From an uncultured Anaerotruncus sp. (lineage in GTDB: Bacteria; Bacillota; Clostridia; Oscillospirales; Ruminococcaceae): a DNA stretch of 16,244 nucleotides. This document shows positions 14,440 to 16,244 of this stretch, in pieces (position 1 is the stretch's first letter; each line of letters opens with the position of its first letter). The DNA is taken from the NCBI GenBank assembly GCA_910586875.1, contig CAJUJI010000009.1, positions 21,952 to 38,195 of the forward strand. Reading direction: 5' to 3'. The notes beneath the pieces were generated by a model. That model worked only from the letters and a program-made list of their open reading frames with translations. It did not search any database and was not told the DNA's origin. The position numbers and the translations under genes were made by a program.

Positions 14440-15030
14440 ATGGGCGTTAAGGAGCTTGTGCAGCAGATTGAACAGATTTATTTTAACCAGCGAGTAGATG
14501 TGCTCTGGGAGCCTATCAAGGATGATACAATTGCCGACTATCAAGCGGTAGAGGGCGCTTCGGATATTTTGTTGGACGCGTTTGAACAGCAGCTAGGGAT
14601 CAAGCTGCCCGCTTCGATGCGAGAGTTATACCGATATAAAAACGGCAGTGAGATGCTGGAGATTTTTTGTCTGGATGAGGAAGCATTCCGCCTGATGTCG
14701 CTGGAGGAAATTTTGCAGACCAAGGAATATTTCCAAGACAGGGACCTTCTTTGGGAAGAGGTCGGGGATCTATACGATCCAGACGAACTGAAGAATCTGG
14801 ATGAGCGCATTCAGCCGTATCTGTTTCATAAGCGCTGGATTCCATTCGCCACATTGGGAAATGCGCTTTATCTGATGCTAGATTACGCTCCCGCGCCAAA
14901 GGGTAAGCAAGGACAAATTATCCTGTATGTTCACGATCCGGATTTTATCTATTACATAGCTGAGGATATCGAGCCGGTGTTGAGCGAATCACTGGAAGAA
15001 ATCCGCGAAATTTGCACCAGCCCACAGTAA
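14440..15030 (+). CDS. SMI1/KNR4-family protein
   Basis: A 196-residue soluble, acidic protein of the SMI1/KNR4 (SUKH) superfamily. The N-terminal half contains the typical LDAFEQQLGIKLPASMRELYRYKNG segment (about residues 46-70, recognisable by LGIKLP and YKNG), and W-x-PFA (about 132-136) precedes the core beta strands. Many bacterial members neutralise contact-dependent toxins, but no toxin gene is next to it, so an immunity role is unproven. Placed 23 nt after the ECF S gene, it is probably the last gene of that operon. ATG 14440 follows AGGAGG (14428-14433) at 6 nt; GTG 14434 is too close to the site. A strong terminator follows. Confidence 0.82.
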   Translation: MGVKELVQQIEQIYFNQRVDVLWEPIKDDTIADYQAVEGASDILLDAFEQQLGIKLPASMRELYRYKNGSEMLEIFCLDEEAFRLMSLEEILQTKEYFQDRDLLWEEVGDLYDPDELKNLDERIQPYLFHKRWIPFATLGNALYLMLDYAPAPKGKQGQIILYVHDPDFIYYIAEDIEPVLSESLEEIREICTSPQ

Positions 15031-15073
15031 AAAAATGGCTGTACAGGGTGTGCAGCGGATCGATTCTATTGAT

Positions 15074-15106
15074 AAAAAGGACCTGTTTAATACAGGTCCT
15101 TTTTTG
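15074..15106. terminator. Bidirectional terminator between SMI1/KNR4 and DeoR genes
   Basis: AAAAAGGACCTGT and ACAGGTCCTTTTT form a perfect 13-bp stem with a five-base loop. T-runs are present on both strands, between convergent genes. Confidence 0.9.
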
Positions 15107-15113
15107 TGGCTTA

Positions 15114-15881
15114 CTATACACGGATGAGGGGCATACCAAGCTCGATATACTGATTAAACAATTCATCATTTAGCTCTTTACCAGTGATCACCGCATCCAC
15201 CTGGGCGTGGTTCCAGAGGTGCAAAAATGCGGTACAGTTGAACTTTTCATGATCACACAGCACAACGCACTGGTTGGCATTTTCCATCAGATAACGCTTG
15301 ATATCCACCTCTTCGGTGTTGGTGATCATAAAGTCGCCGTTGGGAGTGATCGCGTCCACACCGGTAAAGTAGGTATCCACATGGATTTGTTGGATGCTCT
15401 CCTGTGCAAAAAAGCCGGTGAGGGTATAGTATCCCTTGCGCACCGTGCCGCCGGTGACCATTACGGTGCAGTCGTCCAGTCCATTTAGCGTGCTGGCAAT
15501 TAGCACATCATTGGTTGAAATTTTCAGCGCCTTCATCGTTTGCAGATTGGCGCACATCTCATAAACGGTAGAGCTGGAATCCAAAAAGATGCTGTCGTTT
15601 GGATTGATATAGCGGCAGGCGGCTTGTGCAATCCGGATTTTTTCCTCCGAGTTGTGCTGACGCTTTACCATGTAAGGCTGTTCCAAAATGGAGGCGGTGG
15701 TAGAGGCCAGCACCACCCCGCCACGGATGCTTTCCACCAATTTTTCCTCCTCCAACTGCTTAAAACAGCGGCGAATGGTGGCGGGGGAGGTGTTCAGCAT
15801 GGCTGCCAAATCATTGATATTGCCGTATTTGTTTTGAATCACATGCTTGCGAATGATATCCAAGCGTTCCGCGCTTAACAT
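15114..15881 (-). CDS. DeoR/GlpR-family transcriptional regulator
   Basis: A 255-residue DNA-binding regulator, usually a repressor of sugar or nucleoside use that responds to a phosphorylated sugar. The N-terminal winged helix-turn-helix (about 3-57) contains TIRRCFKQLEEE, where the family normally has TIRRDL, and ends in IRGG. The effector domain carries LDSSSTV (100-106), VMVTGGTVR (140-148), GVDA (174-177) and the D-H-E-K-F segment (210-214), all typical of DeoR sugar-phosphate sensing. ATG 15881 follows GGAGA at about 9 nt; the in-frame ATG 15914 extends it by 11 residues without a site. No sugar-use gene lies in the window, so its target is unknown. A tandem repeat begins 73 bp upstream. 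Confidence 0.92.
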   Translation of the reverse strand: MLSAERLDIIRKHVIQNKYGNINDLAAMLNTSPATIRRCFKQLEEEKLVESIRGGVVLASTTASILEQPYMVKRQHNSEEKIRIAQAACRYINPNDSIFLDSSSTVYEMCANLQTMKALKISTNDVLIASTLNGLDDCTVMVTGGTVRKGYYTLTGFFAQESIQQIHVDTYFTGVDAITPNGDFMITNTEEVDIKRYLMENANQCVVLCDHEKFNCTAFLHLWNHAQVDAVITGKELNDELFNQYIELGMPLIRV

Positions 15882-15954
15882 ACAATCGACTCTCCATCTG
15901 TGTTTTAGCTGCAAAGCTTGCCAGGGATCATTTTATAGGGGGTGTTATAAAGAT

Positions 15955-16244
15955 ATTATACCATGAAGCGAAGCGGAATGGTATAATTGGCAATTTCGCC
16001 GGTTGCCGCTTTGCGGCGAGGCGAATGCCATTTGAATAATCGGTATAATGGCCGCTTGCGGACATTATACCATGAAGCGAAGCGGAATGGTATAATTGGC
16101 AATTTCGCCGGTTGCCGCTTTGCGGCGAGGCGAATGCCATTTGAATAATCGGTATAATGGCCGCTTGCGGACATTATACCATGAAGCGAAGCGGAATGGT
16201 ATAATTGGCAATTTCGCCGGTTGCCGCTTTGCGGCGAGGCGAAT
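15955..16244. repeat. 109-bp perfect tandem repeat array, truncated by window end
   Basis: Copies at 15955-16063 and 16064-16172 and the first 72 bases of a third (16173-16244) are identical base for base. Each unit is built of inverted repeats. ATTATACCAT/ATGGTATAAT form a 10-bp stem. TGGCA-x2-TTCGCC pairs with GGCGAATGCCA around an inner GCCGC/GCGGC stem. GGTATAATG pairs with CATTATACC of the next unit around CCGC/GCGG. The ATTATACC arm can therefore pair in two directions. Units contain TATAAT-like hexamers on both strands. No variable spacers are present, so this is not a CRISPR array. Minus-strand reading frames that cross it are products of the repeat and lack ribosome-binding sites. 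Confidence 0.95.

Noticed and set aside
15928..16174. Minus-strand open frames through the tandem repeat
   Set aside because: Their sequence is the repeat translated in shifting frames, because 109 is not a multiple of three. There is no ribosome-binding site and no domain.
15955..16244. Tandem repeat considered as a CRISPR array
   Set aside because: The whole 109-bp period is identical from copy to copy, so there are no unique spacers, and no cas gene is present.

Overview
The window looks like a chromosomal segment of an anaerobic, Gram-positive clostridial bacterium, probably near Oscillospiraceae/Ruminococcaceae. The grounds are gene content (YerC-type TrpR relative, Hsp33, an ECF vitamin transporter subunit, a corrinoid protein, zinc-ribbon membrane proteins, a DUF885 lipoprotein), strong AGGAGG ribosome-binding sites, frequent TTG/GTG starts and moderate GC. 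This placement is inference; there is no rRNA or tRNA here to confirm it. I see no prophage, insertion sequence or CRISPR array.

Layout. (1) 44-1548: an MscS channel (+) faces a YbjN-domain protein (-) across a shared terminator. (2) 1694-5345, minus strand: DUF885 lipoprotein, corrinoid protein and double zinc-ribbon membrane protein, in transcription order. (3) 5676-6697: a secreted G5-M23 peptidase (+) faces a previously uncalled 36-residue membrane peptide gene (-), with two back-to-back hairpins between them. (4) 6824-8754: yerC, a methyltransferase and hslO, a tight plus-strand operon. (5) 8818-10708, minus strand: RING/DUF2628 membrane protein followed by galU. (6) 11024-12154: prfB without the programmed frameshift, facing a VanZ-family gene (12778-12260, -). 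(7) 12907-15029: a divergent CoaX-like protein, an ECF transporter S component and a SMI1/KNR4 protein in one direction, behind a consensus promoter. (8) 15114-15881, minus strand: a DeoR-family regulator. (9) 15955 to the window end: a perfect 109-bp tandem repeat that runs off the edge.

Most of the window is ordinary housekeeping. The items that deserve a second look are the CoaX homologue, in which two active-site aspartates are histidines although the rest of the fold is well kept and a vitamin-type transporter subunit follows it; the 109-bp tandem array built of nested inverted repeats; the tiny membrane peptide gene with its own ribosome-binding site and terminator; and an orphan corrinoid protein with no methyltransferase beside it.
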